DNA of 64,000 nt from NCBI GenBank assembly GCA_032173965.1, contig CM063289.1, positions 27,305,690 through 27,369,689 of the forward strand. Reading direction: 5' to 3'. Under the pieces are notes generated by a model that was not told the DNA's origin, made no database searches, and was given only the letters and a program-made list of their open reading frames with translations. Position numbers and translations under genes: made by a program. Within the stretch, counting starts at the first letter, position 1. Each line of letters starts with the position of its first letter. This DNA comes from Sitta carolinensis (lineage: Eukaryota; Chordata; Aves; Passeriformes; Sittidae). This document shows positions 1 through 13,229 of the stretch, in pieces.

Positions 1-2084
1 AAAATAATAATGAGCATTGATCTCGATGGAGATGCTCCTCCGTTCTACCCAGGCCACTGAGATGAGACTCAGGAATCCCCAGACATAAAGGATGTGTCAC
101 ACAAAACTTTAATTAACAGCAAATCACAACCCAAATGACATATTCCCCCCCCCCCACACTCTCAATTTTCATAACTGACTTTTCACAACAAAACTCCAGG
201 GGACATTTGAAACCAGAGAAGAAAGCAAAAATCTTCTGCCTCCACGTACAGCTGGCTACGCCAAGGGAGCCAGCCAGCCATGATTCCTCTCTGATTTTGT
301 ACAGCACGAACCAGGAGCAGCTCCAGCCCAGTCCAGGGAGAGACATCAGCAGAGAGCAGAGGAGAGTGAGGTCTGGCGTGCTCCAGGGAGGCACACTTGG
401 CACTGTGATATTCCACAGCTTGCCAGTGCCCTCGGTGCCACCAAACACACCTCAGGCTCCCACAGCTCCCCTGGGGGACACTTCTCACTCCTCCAGCATT
501 TCCCCCACACAGACAAATTAACCTGGGTCACTTGCCCAGGAGAGCACTGTGAGGGACCAGGCTTTGCTGGCCAGGTCCCCTCGTTCTCAGCAAGGAGCCC
601 TGGGGTCAGTCCTGGCACTGTGGCAGCTCCACAGATTTCCAAGGTTGCTCCTAACTCCTATCGGGATCAGAAGAAATCAGTGCTCAAGGGAAAAGTCATG
701 TAGCTGTGAATAATCAGAAAGAAGTGTTCAGGACTGAAATATTTACTTTTCAGATATGATTTTTGCTGGTGGCGTTTCTGTAATATAAATATTTTAATCT
801 TGTTTTCAAGTGCCAGACTTTTTGGGGTTTTCCCAATAAATATGAAATATTTTTTGATTGACACACTCCTCTATAACTGCTCACACAAGGCACCAGGCAG
901 GCAAACATGGGTTCCCTTTCTGTAAAAGCCTAAGGGAGATCTTGTTTATCAAAAAATGCAACATGTAGAATTCTTTAAAAGACTGTTTGTTTTTTTTTTT
1001 AATAACTACCATGAAGTGGTCGACTCATTTTATGGACTAAGTAGGAGGAAGTAAGGAACATCTCAGGCAATTCCATGCATTTATATCCATTACATATTAA
1101 CTCATTTCATATTGATCATGGAAAGAATAAATTGTTCAGATTAAATCAATCTCCAGTGGGATAAGGTCAGAGACTTGTGCTATTAACTGCAATTGGCCAC
1201 TTAAGGAGATACCAGCAGAATAGCTAAAAAACCCAGGTTCATCTTCCAGTGATAACATATCCCATAAATATTCCCCATGGGAAAGTTCACGAAAAGCCCC
1301 AGCTAAATTCTGAGTACAACAGGAAATAGGTAAGAGGAGTTTCAGAGTTCCAGCCTATTGTTCAGCCATCTCTCCTCCCTGCAAGCAGCTTCTACCCAAT
1401 AAAGACCAGCCCTTCCTGACACGAGGAGATTCAGCTGATGAAGCAAAGATTCAAACCAGAAGGACACGAGGCTGCACAGCCCCATCCCTCCTACATGGCT
1501 CTGCATGGGCAGAATCAACATTTACAGCCCTGGGCAGACAAGTAGCAAAGAATTCCTGATCCTACCTTTGGGAGAAATAAATAATCATGCTTTAAAAAAC
1601 AGCAGTGAGAAATAAAAGGCCAAGTTTGGATAAAATTCAAGCAAAGGCAGTCTTGCAAATCGTAGCTTAGGCAGCTTGGAGTGCTGTAAGACAGGGACCT
1701 GTAACCTAATTGAAGTGAATAGCTTGAAGTGCTCTGCTATTAGGGAATCAAAGCTCTGGCATCTCTGCTGCAGTGTCTGTGAAACAGCAATAACAGTGTT
1801 TGCCCACCTTACAGAGATAATAGAAGTGGTTACGTTTGTGCAGAAATGTGATCATGTAAAAAGCACTGTGGTATAAAAGTGCTAAATATTATTATTAGGT
1901 GTATGTTTTGGTACTCCAAAAAGTACAATTTATTCAAGCTCTTCTATTTCTTTGACACTTGTAAGAGGCTTCCAATGTGGCTTAAAACCCCTGCTCAAAA
2001 ATAAACATCAGAATAATGAGCTTTCCTTATTTAATTCACCGAATAGGCACAATAAGCTCATGTTTAAACAAAAAATGAAAAGGA

Positions 2085-2220
2085 AACTTGCTGCTGTGCC
2101 AGAACAGCAGCACAATCAATTTTAATTAGCATTGCTCATTGTGGGAAATGATAAGGTATCAGTCATAGTAATTGGTGGTGTTGACAATTAGTCAAAGTTA
2201 TTAACATCTCAAGACCCAGG
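2085..2220. promoter_or_regulatory. Candidate conserved non-coding element
   Basis: An AT-rich, non-repetitive block containing homeodomain-type TAATTAG/CAATTAG cores, an 'aatgataag' GATA-like site and an 'attgacaatt'-like motif close together. This resembles vertebrate developmental enhancers, but the call is by appearance only. No alignment was possible, so function and conservation are inferred. Confidence 0.25.
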
Positions 2221-2680
2221 ACAAAAAAAGCTTGCTGAATTTTAAATATCTGGAGAAGGCTTGCCTCGAAATCCTTAATTTTCACACAGTCTGAAAACAT
2301 TGCTCAGATTTATTATTTGTTAGCTTCCCATCAGAGCACAAGCTCTGGGATAACGCCACCAACCCGACATCGCTGGCGCCCGATCCATCCAAGCTCCCCA
2401 CTGCTGGGAGTGGGGCTCCCTCCTCCCCTCCCCTCCCCAGCCCTGCTTCCCACCTCTCCCCCTTTGTTTCCTTGTTTTGTGCTCCTGATGCTCATCCCAG
2501 ACTGACTGCACCAGGAAATGCTGCCAGGCAAGGGAAGGGCCTTGGAGCTGCAGCATCTCCAGCAAGGTGCCGTGCAGGAACAGGAGCCTTTGGGTGCCCA
2601 GAGCTGAGGGGGATGCAGCTGCCTGCAGGGATGGCCTGGAGCACCTCATTCCAGCACAGGCAATGCCTCGGGCCTCTGAG

Positions 2681-2715
2681 AAGCTCAGGTGCAAAGCCAA
2701 GCTCAGGTGTAAGGC
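2681..2715. repeat. 18-bp tandem duplication
   Basis: The segment beginning 'aagctcaggtgcaaagcc' at 2681 is followed directly by a second copy at 2699 with a few substitutions ('aagctcaggtgtaaggc'). It lies in a GC-richer stretch and has no evident function. Confidence 0.7.
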
Positions 2716-5664
2716 AAAGTCTATGCCAAGACACAATATAGGGCCCTTCAGGGTTTTGTCCTGGTCTCTCTTACCCCTGGGCAGCCCCACAAATGTCCTG
2801 CCTGTGTTTGCTCTCCGACTTCTGCCGAGAGAGAATCTGGCACAGGAGGTCAGAGATTACATGAGCCAGGTGAGCAAACCAGAGAGCCCACGTGTGTGGG
2901 CCACATCAGAACCGACACAAGGATTTCTGATCTTTCAGTAAAGTTTATGGGTTAACACCAGGTTATTTTTCTGGCACCAAATTCTCCACTTGGCTACTTG
3001 TACCTTCATGTATTAGTGGGGAATTCCTGAGACACCCAGTTAAGTAGGTGCTTAGAGCAGCAAATGACCCACCTCAATGAGCTGCATAAGGATCACTTAT
3101 GGACACAGCTGATGTACACAAAAAAAGGCAGAAAAACATTGTCCAAAAAGCATTTAGTTAATCTGACAGACCCCTGACCACCTGCCCTAGAAGACAAAGA
3201 TCATGGAGATACTCCGTCAATTGTTTTCTGCTAGAGTTTCAGTGAAAACTCAATATATTCCACCTCCTACATCCTGCTGTCCCTTCCTTGTAAATAAGAT
3301 GTGTATAATACTGCAATAGCCATCCTTCTGGTGCAAGTAGGTGTTACAGTTTAAAATAGCAGAGGTGACATGTATTACTCATTTGTCCTTTTGTTCGCTT
3401 TAATGAGTTTATTTGTATGGAAATTAAAAGCCAGATATAAACACCATCTCTTTCCCTAACATATGTATCTGTTACACAACCACGGTGATTCTCCTGACCC
3501 TTCTCCTACAACTACCACTCCCAAACTGGTGCAGCCTTTCAAGAAACAGAGCAAAACACAAAGCTGCCACAAAGGAGCAAATCCTGCCTGGCAGATGCTG
3601 CCGAGCTGCACCACTGGCACAACTGTCAGAAAGCACAGTCCTGAAAGAAACTCCCCCAAAACCCAACTGAGATTCAAAGCAAAGAAACTCTGATTTAAAT
3701 TCCCTCTCAGGCACCAGCTCACAGCAGCAGCAGCAGCGGGGCTCTGCCACTGTGGCCGCCAGATAAACACCATTTTCAAGGTCAATTTCCTATGACCAGT
3801 TGCTTCATTTCTCATCATTTTCTGTCCAACTTCATAGATTACCACTTAAAATTGATTTATTCTTTCCCTTCCCAGCATTACTTTGCACTTCATTTAAAAG
3901 GGAAGGGGGGGATTTTTCTCTCTGTTCCACACATCAACGCCATCATAAGACGATGGGCTCAGCTGGGTTGCAATTGACTGAAACGACTGCTCAGTAAAGC
4001 AGCGCATTGTAAAAGCCAAACCAAACCAAGAGGCACCTTCCAGCCATTCCCCCCCTCTTCCCCACTGCTAGAAATATTGTTTTTTGGAGAGGTGACTCGA
4101 GTTTTTACGTATGGAGCTCTGTCGTAAAGCAATGTTTTCATAGCCCCTAACAGAAAACTGAAGTTGTGTTGAGGTCTGGTTTGAGGTTCCTCCTGCAGGC
4201 CGGTAGCAGTGGCACTGGAGATCAGATTAAAGCTGACAGAGATGAAACTGTGCTGGCCCACATCCTTGGGCTTGCTCCAGGGCCTCTCATCTGCATTTCA
4301 TCGTGATGTGAGCACATGTTCCCATCATTGGTACACTCATCTGCATCACTCTGAATGTTAATCACGGGCTAACCCAATTTCTTCAGCAAATTTATTACTT
4401 ACTGTTCATTAAAGTTCATAAAACCTAATGTGAGGCTGAAAGAAGCAGAACACCCTCACCGAGGATTCCTCAGCAATTCAGAGGTGTGACATCAGCCTGA
4501 GGAGCTCCTCCTTCCAAGGTGGGTGCCAGAATCTTTCAGCCATTCTCAGGGGATGGGAGGGGACGGAGGGAGTGAGGTACAAAGAGCTGTGACAGCCCTT
4601 CAGAAATCCCTGGAAATGCCATTCCTGTCAGAACTCACTCAACAAAACAAACCAGGATTTCTTTCCAGAGTCATTTAAATTTTTTTTTCTTTTTCAATGA
4701 ACAAGGAAAAAGAATCAAGGCTTCCCATCAATGTGGGGATGTGAGGGGAAGGGAACTGAGCTAAGAGGAGGGGATCACAGGACAGCACTCACAGGGAGAA
4801 TCTCAGCAGCACACACTGCAAACATTCAGGTTTTCCTGGCATTGGGAATTGTGGGCTGTCCTCATGATGTCCCCAACAGCTGGATCTGACAAATGACACT
4901 TTACTGCCCCTTGGATTTACTGGAAATGCATGGCAGGAACACACTTGAACAACACTCACATGCTTAAACCTAAGCATGTGCTTAAATGCTGTGCTGACCA
5001 GGGCTCAGAGAAGCTGTGTTTGTGGCTTTTATGGAAAGGGATAATTTACTGTATTCCAGTCAACAGCCAACATTACCATCTACCTCCCCAACGAACTCTG
5101 TGCATCTGAAATGATCTCAGTTTGCTACACCAGTTCCTCAAAACCTCGGGAACACACACAAATCCAAGCCTCAGACATCCCGAGTGGAAACTGCTAAAAT
5201 TCTCCAAAGGACATTATGATTGAAATATTCAATCAGATGATGCTACCATCAGAATAATGAAGCCTTTGGAGGATTTGCTTCATTGAGTATGAAATAATTC
5301 TGAGAGACACTTAAAAGGAAGAAACCATGTCTGTGGGAAGAAACAGGACCGATTTTTTGCCAGAAGGAGGATTATTCTGCAAGCCAGAAAATGACACTTC
5401 TTGGTAACCCAACATCAGATCTGCTCCTAGGCTAAAATTAGATGTCACAAAATATATTAATATAATTTTTGCACAGCTGTGTAAATGAAAATACATCTGT
5501 GAGAAAAGAAAAATTACAGATGCTTACCCTCTCCTTTCCCCAAAATTTCCATAACCACAGAACGATTCAGCCTGAAATTAGAAATTTGCTCTCTCCTTTA
5601 ATTAAATCAATTTGCATTTTTCTTTTCCTCAGCTGATTAAATAACAGAAAAGCACAAAGGTGAA

Positions 5665-5870
5665 GGTGTGTTTTGTGATTAAAGCATTGGACAAAGACCC
5701 TGGAGGAGGGAATTCAATTCCTGGTCCTGTCACAGGACTTCCTCTGTGACCTTGTGCTCAATCTCTTTGCACCTCTTTTCCCCATGTGCAAAGATGGATA
5801 TTACACACTCTCCCTCACAATAATCTGTTGGATCATGAGCTCTGCAGGGACAGGACTGTCTGTTAAAGCT
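5665..5870 (+). mobile_element. Ancient MIR-type (CORE-SINE) relic
   Basis: The order of motifs matches the tRNA-derived head and core of MIR SINEs. They are a 'gtgattaaagcattggac' head, a 'ctggaggagggaattcaattcctgg' region split by small changes (this is the B-box-like part), 'ctctgtgaccttgtg', 'caatctctttgcacctc', then 'ccccatgtgcaaagatggatat'. These parallel the family's 'gtggttaagagc...', 'gggttcaattcc', 'tgtgtgaccttgggca', 'cttaacctctctgtgcctc' and 'cccatctgtaaaatggggat'. The downstream part is degraded. MIRs are inactive and very old in amniotes, so the copy is a fossil. Orientation is +. The family was recognised from memory of its consensus; exact ends are approximate. Confidence 0.75.
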
Positions 5871-8800
5871 TTCAGGGAGGGAATTGCAGAGGGATGTTCT
5901 GCTGTCCTCCCTTCAGACCCACAGTGGCAGCAGCAAGGCTGTGACCTCTCACTGCCACCACCATGTGGGACAAGCCCGGGTACAAGGAACACAAAAGGGG
6001 TTCAAGGGAACTTGCAGGGCTTCTCCGTGACTTCTGCCCATTTTTCCACGAGGTAACTCCAAAGCTTGGGCCTGTGAGCTGCACAGAGCAGTGCAGGGTG
6101 GAACAGCAGCTCAGCAGGGTGAGGTCTGCACTGAAGTCCAAAGCAAGACAGGGACAAATGTTTAATGCCATTCTGTTTTCCAGGTCCTAATCCCATTTCC
6201 CAGAGCATGGCATCACACAGCACTGCATTTTTTGCAAGCAAGGCTGAGGTATCCCCTAAAGAGGGTGTAAAACCTGACTTTAATAAGGCCAAACCATCCC
6301 ACAGCTCTCCATGGGGACAGGACTGTGTATGAGCCTTAGAGCTGAATGATCACAAATGCTGCCAAGAGAAAATAAGAATTCATCTCAGGAAAGAGACTGG
6401 ATCCTAACAGAATTATTTTAGAGCACAATAACACACCAAGCTGTCTTCATCAGCTCTATTACTCTTGCCCTGCTTGACTGCAAGCACATTGCATCAAATC
6501 GGTGGCAGGAAAATTAATATCTTCAAAAGGAAACAGTTCACCACATCGCACACAGTCCAGCTCCCCTAATGATAAGTTCCCTGATAGAGATGATCTTCAA
6601 AACCCCAGTGGCCATAAGAGACTCTATGGAATTCATCAGTTTTGATGATTGGTTTGTTGGGATTTTTTTTTAATTGAACCAAAATACAGTTTTGAAAGAA
6701 TATTCGTAGCCATGCTGTTTTAAGGGATTAACAAGCCATTATGTACTAGAGCATGCATACATAATGGAATCGGCAAACAGGAATCAGCAAGTAATCTTCT
6801 GCCCCCACAAAGACGAATGTGTAATTGCCAGAAGCACCGGGGGAATTTCTGCCTTTTGTTAAAGCTTCAGGAGGTGACTGTTGTCAAATTTGACAGAAAT
6901 ACTGACTGCAACAATCAGTTATGGACATGAAAGTTACTGTTTCACACAATAACAAACTTTCATTACAGTTGGGAGTGAGAGCCTGGGTATTGATTTGCAG
7001 ATGTAAGTGCTAACTGTTATTATTTAGTAGATTATGGGAACAGAGCAGTGAGTTTCTGAACACTACACACAAAGAGAGGCATGACATGCAAGATGAATTT
7101 TATGAAGCAAATCTTCTTCATGGAGCCTTTACACTGATACAGCCTCATTTTAATTCCATAAACGGGGAGCTGATAGGCCCCACATTTCCCTGAGCAATTG
7201 CTTTCCCATTAAGAACTTGCATCAAACTGAAACACCATGGGGGAGAGCAGGGCACAAAGAATAAATATCAGAACGAAACCCAGAAATGTGGCAATGTTAC
7301 AGAGCTAAAGCAAAGCCTGTGGCTTTACAGAACAAACAGATTCACAGCATGACAGTGAGAGAGCAGCCAAAGAGAGGTACCACAAAAATCCTTCCCCTGT
7401 GACCATCTGCGTGTTCAGGCCTTGGGGATCTTCTGAGTTCCTTCCTGGGGTGAGGGTTCTGCAGAAACGTTCTCATCCTTAGGTATACAGAAGGCAAACA
7501 ATGTCTAGTAGGAGTCTCACTATAGATTAAGAGATTTCTTTTGTATTTCTTTACTAGAAGGGCTGAAATGTCCCAACATGTCCTGTGGGAGGAGCCTGTC
7601 TGAGAACGCTCCTGAGGAACTGAAAAAGTGACAGTAAGAAATGCATCTGCCCAAATCATTGTGACAGAACTAACTCATATGCATTTCTTGGAAAAAGTAA
7701 ATATTCTCTGCTGTTACCCTCTCTGTACTTTTACTCTTTGAAGTTTTTTCACTCCAAAGTAGCCTTTAGAGTTTTTGGTACTGGTACCAAACCCTATTAA
7801 GCAGCACAGGTGACAGCAGACCCTTTCTTGAAAGCTCAGGCAAGGGAGGGATGCCAAGAAGACATCATCCAAATAACTCCTAAGATTTCCACGAGCTCCT
7901 TCCATAACACACAATTTCTTAATGCAAATAGTTGTTCCAGGTTCTTACCTGGTATCTTTTTGTCCATGGAAAGATATGCAATAAGAAATAAATTGTTAAT
8001 AGCTTTAAGAGCTGAGATCAGGTGGTTGTGCCCAAGGCAGCAGAGAAGCTCATTTACTCATCAAACACCTTAGGTGAGAAGCTGATAGAACAGCAGAGTT
8101 TTGAATGGAGCTGCAGGATCATGAAACAGGAAACGAGGTTTGTTATGCTCTTATTTTTACCCATTGACTGTATAAGCTGCTGTAATCAATCATAACCTCT
8201 CCAGAAATAGCATCACAGTGCTGGAGTGGGGACAGTCTGTGCAGGAACTGCTTATTCCTTGCTGCTCCACATGAAAAGATTCTCCATGAAAGAGTTGTGG
8301 CAGAGTTTCGTGTCCCATGGCTGAGCCCCACCAGCCCAATGCCACTGCACCAGGTTTTAACCTTGTTATTCCTTTGCATTGGTCACTCCCAGAATAACTG
8401 CATAACTTCCCTCCTCTATTTTCTAAGCAAATCACACACAAACTACTGCTGGCCAAGCCAGAAAAACTGCATGCAGGTGTTTAAAAGCAAGGCTAAAAAT
8501 AAAAAGCGATTAACAGACCTGTTAAAATACACAGAATTCCTTTCACATTTCCATCAGGGCTGAGGAGTCAGGTGCAGGAGAAAGCAATGCTGTGGATAAC
8601 ACACACACTCCCTTCAAAACCTCATTATGCTGTAGCACATCAGTATTCCAGCAACATCCTGGGTGGGAAGTTGTAGCAATATCGATAAATTATATTCTGT
8701 CCACATCACTTGGGTGCCAGTAATGTTTCAAAAAGCCTGAAGGATCAGTGGGTGACTCTTACAATGTATATATAAAGAGAAATCTTGTTTTGTCTCCCTA

Positions 8801-9951
8801 GAGACAGTTTCTCTTCTAATGGAGTGTGGTCAGAGGGGTTCTGCTTAATTCATGCATTTAACTCTAGATCTCCATCACTTTGCAGTGGTTTTGTGCTAAC
8901 TACAATGTATAGAGGCCATTAGGAAGCACGACTAAGATTGACTTTCCTTCCTTCATGGATTATACAGAAGGAATGGGAGCAAGCCGGGCTCATTAGCATA
9001 CGTTTAAAGAGTTCACGGGGTTGGCAGTAGCAGAAAGTACCCAGCAACCAGCAGAGACGTTTAATTCTAAACCTTACACATCAACAATAAAAGGAATATC
9101 TCTCCTTCTCACTGTTACATCATTAAATGAACCAGAAGGAGCTAAACCAGGACCTCTGGAGGTGCTGACAACAGAGAGTTGTCTGAGCTTGGCGGAGGAT
9201 AACATGAATTTTAATTATCGCAGCGTACTGCTAGAGTGCTTATTCCCCTTCAGTGGAAGGAATTAGTGCTGAGATGTGTGCCTGGAGCCCTGGGGTGCAG
9301 CCAGGCACTCGAGGAACTGGGCTGAGTGTCTCTGGAGCCCTGGGAGCCTCCAGACAGGGTCTCTGGAGCCTGGGGAGCAGTGGTCCAGCCTGGCCACACC
9401 ACGGTGATTTCTGGCCCCCTAAGCTGGGCTGCAGCCTGCAAACCCCAGCCTGCACCTGGAACCCAGCAGGAGAGGCAGCAGCCCTCCAGCACCCTCAGCT
9501 GCCTCACCCAGAGAAACCCAGCCTGGCAAACTTGGCTCAAGCTGGATGAATCAAGGCTGGTTTTCCACGGGAACAGCCCTGCGGGGAAGGTGCCAAACAG
9601 CACATCCCCCACTCCTCCTCTCTCCCAGTCTGCAGCTGGGCCCTTTAGGACTGATGTGAAAACACCACCGTGCTCACATCAGCCTTGCAGGCACGCCAGG
9701 GATGCCTCACCTGAGAGCAGGCAGGCAGCACACTCAGGTGAGAGCAGCAGGAATTTCAGCTATTCCTGCCTGTCCTGCTCACAGACCAGTGACCTGAGCA
9801 CTGAATGGCCTTCTGTCACTGCTCAAGGAGAGACTAAGTCTCACCACGAGCAGTAAGGAGCACTGGAGGTCAGGAAAATGTGGGGTTTGGTGTGGAAAGG
9901 GGCAGCAAAAGGCTCTCCTGTGCCCTTCCTGCTCCCCAGCCCCTTTCCCAG
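5871..9951. other. Unique non-coding sequence, no gene seen
   Basis: Mixed AT-rich and moderately GC-rich sequence with no supported gene. The 6480-7260 part is non-repetitive, with several AT-rich motif clusters, and may hold regulatory elements. Between 9240 and 9850 GC rises. Overlapping open frames of up to 176 aa occur there on both strands, with Pro/Ser/Gly-rich composition typical of GC-rich non-coding DNA. The 13-mer 'ctggagccctggg' occurs at 9282 and 9332 with a close variant at 9363, suggesting small local duplications. Confidence 0.55.
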
Positions 9952-10056
9952 GGCTGTTGGCCCCAACCTGAGGCTGAGAGCAGCATCCAGGCTCTCCCCT
10001 CTGGCTCACCAGCCCATGGAGAACCAGGCTCTCCACAGACAATTTAAAGCACAGAG
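9952..10056 (+). other. Possible exon bounded by splice-like sites
   Basis: Upstream is a pyrimidine-rich tract ending 'cccctttcccag' at 9951, a good acceptor. Downstream, 'cacagag|gtaagtaatg' at 10056/10057 fits the donor consensus closely. The 105-nt interval is open in one frame (it reads ...AVGPNLRLRAASRLSPL..., then continues), but the peptide resembles no family I know. An 8-base donor match is expected about once by chance in a window this size, so this could be a decoy, a lncRNA exon or nothing. Confidence 0.2.
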
Positions 10057-12867
10057 GTAAGTAATGTAATTTTCACACAAATCTCCTGAATAAGAGATGT
10101 TGCTGTAACTGAGTTTTTGGGAGTAGGATAGGGCTGTGCTGCTTAACTCACAGGCATTCTGCTTGTCCCCCATCCCAAAAGAAACCCTTTCCCTCATGGA
10201 TGGGAAGCTGCACAACAAGCCACAGGAGCCCACGCTGCAAACAGCCTCCCTTGCTTGGAATTCTGAAAAATGTCAGATATCAAGGAGCATATGTTCCAAG
10301 TGCCCCTGAGCAGTCACAGAACACTACATTTACAAACAGAGAAAACCAATTTGAATCACTCAGTACATTTGCATGCGACGTCTGCAGGATGGTTTAGAAT
10401 CAAGATTAATGTGCAGATTGGAGCAGGGGGCTGTGGTGACAGGCAGGGCAAAGGATGCTCAGGGATGCTGGAACCCCTCACAGAACCTCCCCAGGGCCAG
10501 CAGCAGCTTTTGGGTGCAAATGCCAGTGCAAAGGCTGTTCATTGCTTTTGCAAGTTACTGCTGCTCACACTGGGGTGGTAAAGGCCATCTGAAATTAGAT
10601 CTTAATCTCGTGTCCCAGTGGCTGGCAGAGATCACGCCTGGGCTCAGCAGCTCACAGGGATGGGAGCTGTGCATCCTCTCCAAATACTCCCAAAACCACA
10701 GACCCTCACCTTTCAGCTTCTCCATCACCTTCACTCACAAAGAAACCAAGTTCAAAGGGCAGAACTAAGGAAGTAAAATCCCCCTGCACATCAAGCAGGT
10801 CCCGCTTTTAATGAAACAGAGAATTTGCAGGGATGTTTTGAAGTGCAGATTGCAGCAAAAGGCCTCGGGAGGTCCTGCTTGCCAGCACCATCAGAGTGGG
10901 CTCATCCTCACTAAGAGGTGGCTACCACGCTGGGATTGAGCAGCTGGGGCTTTTGAAGCATAAGGCTCTGGTTTATCAGGTAAATAAGCCGTGGAGGTGA
11001 TAAGCCACTCTCTGAAAACCCTTCAGTAATCACACTGATATATGCCTTGAACTCACACTCCTTTCAGACTTCCCTGGCTTTTTAATGACAGAAAAGAAGA
11101 TCTCGGTTTCAGAAATATTCAATGTTCTCCATTGTCAGTCTCTAGCTTAAAAAATAATTAAGTTTACTCTCCTGCTAGCCTGTTATCAGGTCAGTGCAAG
11201 ATGCTAAGAGATCAGTATGCCATGGTAAGAAATATTTCTGTCTATTTAACCCACTAATTCAATCTCAGTAAAGAATGAAACCCATGAAGTATCTATTTAT
11301 AAAGTAAATACAGCAAGTAGAAATCAAATATTGGTCCTGTTTCAGGCCATTAGCTGAGAGGATGCTGGGAAGGTAATAGCCACAATTTTTATAGTGCTAA
11401 AAAGAAGTGGTTTGTTCCAACAAGCCTTTGTTGGTTTGGGGTTTTTTTCATGCCAGTAAGTGTCAACCTGGAATGTTGTGGAGAGAACTGGACAAGAAGC
11501 ACCTCAGCTGTAATCTGAGAGATCATTCCCAGGATGTCTTCTCTACCCTTGCAAAGGTGGATGCACACAGGTTCAGGAAATTATTGCCCCCTCTCAACAG
11601 CTCATTTCAACATTTCCTTCTGCAAATACAGCTCTGTGGACTGGGTGCTGCCATAAAGTTATTCATTCTTCTTGGAATCTTCCAAGAATTTGCAACAAAA
11701 GCCAGGATCTCCTAAATGAAAGTGTTTCCACTCAGCCATCCTCCCTTGGTGCCCCTGAGGGGGTTAATTGGATTACTTCATGGAGATTATTTTCCATTAC
11801 AGTCTAGATGTAAATGTATTGGGATGTAGCATCTCTCATCCCACTGAAGGGGGATCCAGAACCCATGGGAGAACAGTTTTGGCACATGGAATGAAGATAA
11901 TATGGACTCTCTGTGGTGCTCACACAGCACCACCAAGGCTCCAACCAAAATTTTCAGGGAGGAGAATTTAAAAAAATCTCAGCTTTTATAATTTAACACC
12001 TATTTTTTAATTATTATTTCTTAATTTTTTGAGATAAAGCAGCCCATTATGTCCCCTCTTCATCCCCAATTGTGGTGTTCAACTGACTTCAGTCTCACTC
12101 TTCCATTCTGCAAATCCAGCAGAAACTGTCCATCCTGTATTCTCCACATCCATCACATAAATTAATGCAAAATTTTCAAGTGCCAAATTAATACTACTGT
12201 AGAGTGCAATTAAAAATGCATTTAATTCCACTAATATTTCACAAATAGCAACTCCTTTCAAAAGAAAAAAATAAAATGACACAGTAAACATCACCAGAGC
12301 CTTAAATAAAGGGAATTGCTATTGATCTCTGGGTATCTTAAATTCAGTAAAATACTGTGGCAAAATTGTCTTCTAATGAAACAGTAATTTAAATGTCATT
12401 AATTTCATATTTGCCATTCCCTTTCTACTACACTGATCCCTAAATTAAGGGCATTAATGTCTCCTATGTCATTTAGGTATTTAATGATTTCAATCCTGAT
12501 TTAGAGGTTTAGAAGTGTTTTGTTTGGAATTTCCTATATACTCTCCTAGGAACCATTCAGCCTTTTCCAGAACCAGGACAGGAGCCAATGGCAGTTTCCA
12601 AATAAATGTGTATTTTTAAATTTGGGAAGAAACCTCAGGGGTTTCCATTTCAAACCAGCCAGCTCCCACTTCTCCCTTTACATGGCAGAGCTGTGCAGCT
12701 GAGGAAGCTTCTCACGAGAGGATTTCTGACCCCAAACACCTTTCAATACAGGATTCTTGCTACTTTATAAAACCAGGCATGACAAACAGAGTATGTTAAA
12801 CATCACAAAATCCTGGCTGTACAGTCTGTGTCACAATCAAAGACCTCCTCACTCTTCACAAGCCCCT
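10057..12867. other. Unique non-coding sequence, no gene seen
   Basis: No supported gene. The 10.37-10.77 kb frames overlap each other and have no domain. From about 11.97 kb the sequence is AT-rich with many short stop-laden frames. No recognisable transposon remains. Confidence 0.55.
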
Positions 12868-13156
12868 GACAGGAGGCTGGAGCCCAGTGGGGGTCTGTCT
12901 CTTCTCCCAGCTAACAAGTGACAGGATGAGAGGGAACGGCCTCAGCTCTCACCAGGGGAGGTTTGTGTTGGATATTAGGGGGAAATTATTCACTGAAAAG
13001 GTGGTCAGGCATTGGAACAGGCTGCCCAGGGAAGCAGCAGAGTCACCCTCTCTGGAAGTGTTCAAAAATGTGGAAGTGGCACTCGTGGTTTAGTGGAGAA
13101 TGTGACAGCGCTGGGTTATGGTTGGACTTTTCTAAACTAAATGATTCTAGGATAAC
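12868..13156 (+). mobile_element. CR1 LINE 3' fragment
   Basis: 5'-truncated CR1 copy. A translated stretch at about 12920-13080 reads RGNGLSSHQGRFVLDIRGKL and then FTEKVVRHWNRLPREAAESP, followed by SLEVFKNVEVAL. This matches the conserved C-terminal tail of the CR1 ORF2 (reverse transcriptase) polyprotein. The 3' UTR follows ('gctgggttatggttggact') and the copy ends with 'aaatgattctaggat', the CR1 terminal motif. The usual 'gatgatcttaaaggtc' block is deleted. Dead copy, several hundred bases of a multi-kb element. Confidence 0.92.
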
Positions 13157-13229
13157 TTCCATGCACTGAAGTTACTGTTGCTTCCCCACACACAAGGATA
13201 GTCCCTTAACTGTCCACACAGAGAATTAA

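Larger units (their letters stand above)
1..5664. other. Unique non-coding sequence, no gene seen
   Basis: No open frame in this stretch has a domain, a start context or a splice pattern that I recognise. Frames overlap on both strands around 113-642 and 2317-2941 and are best read as chance openings in GC-richer patches. Visible local structure includes a C-homopolymer near 145-157, a pyrimidine-rich stretch at about 2401-2470, a short tandem duplication at 2681-2715, and an AT-rich block at about 2085-2220. Judged intergenic or intronic. Confidence 0.6.

Noticed and set aside
2401..2470. CpG-island-like GC-rich stretch
   Set aside because: It is C/T-rich but nearly lacks CpG, so it is a pyrimidine tract and not a CpG island.
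7930..7960. Minus-strand donor-like site (reverse complement of 'gttcttacctgg')
   Set aside because: No convincing acceptor or exon upstream on the minus strand; single 7-base donor matches are expected several times by chance in 64 kb.
9326..9856. 176-aa forward open frame
   Set aside because: Local GC-rich sequence with small duplications; Ser/Pro/Gln-rich peptide without a domain, and antisense frames are equally open.
12887..13093. Open frame with RGRF..WNRLPREA motif as a host gene
   Set aside because: The motif is the C-terminal tail of the CR1 retrotransposon ORF2, and the DNA ends in the CR1 3' terminus, so it is a dead repeat and not a host gene.
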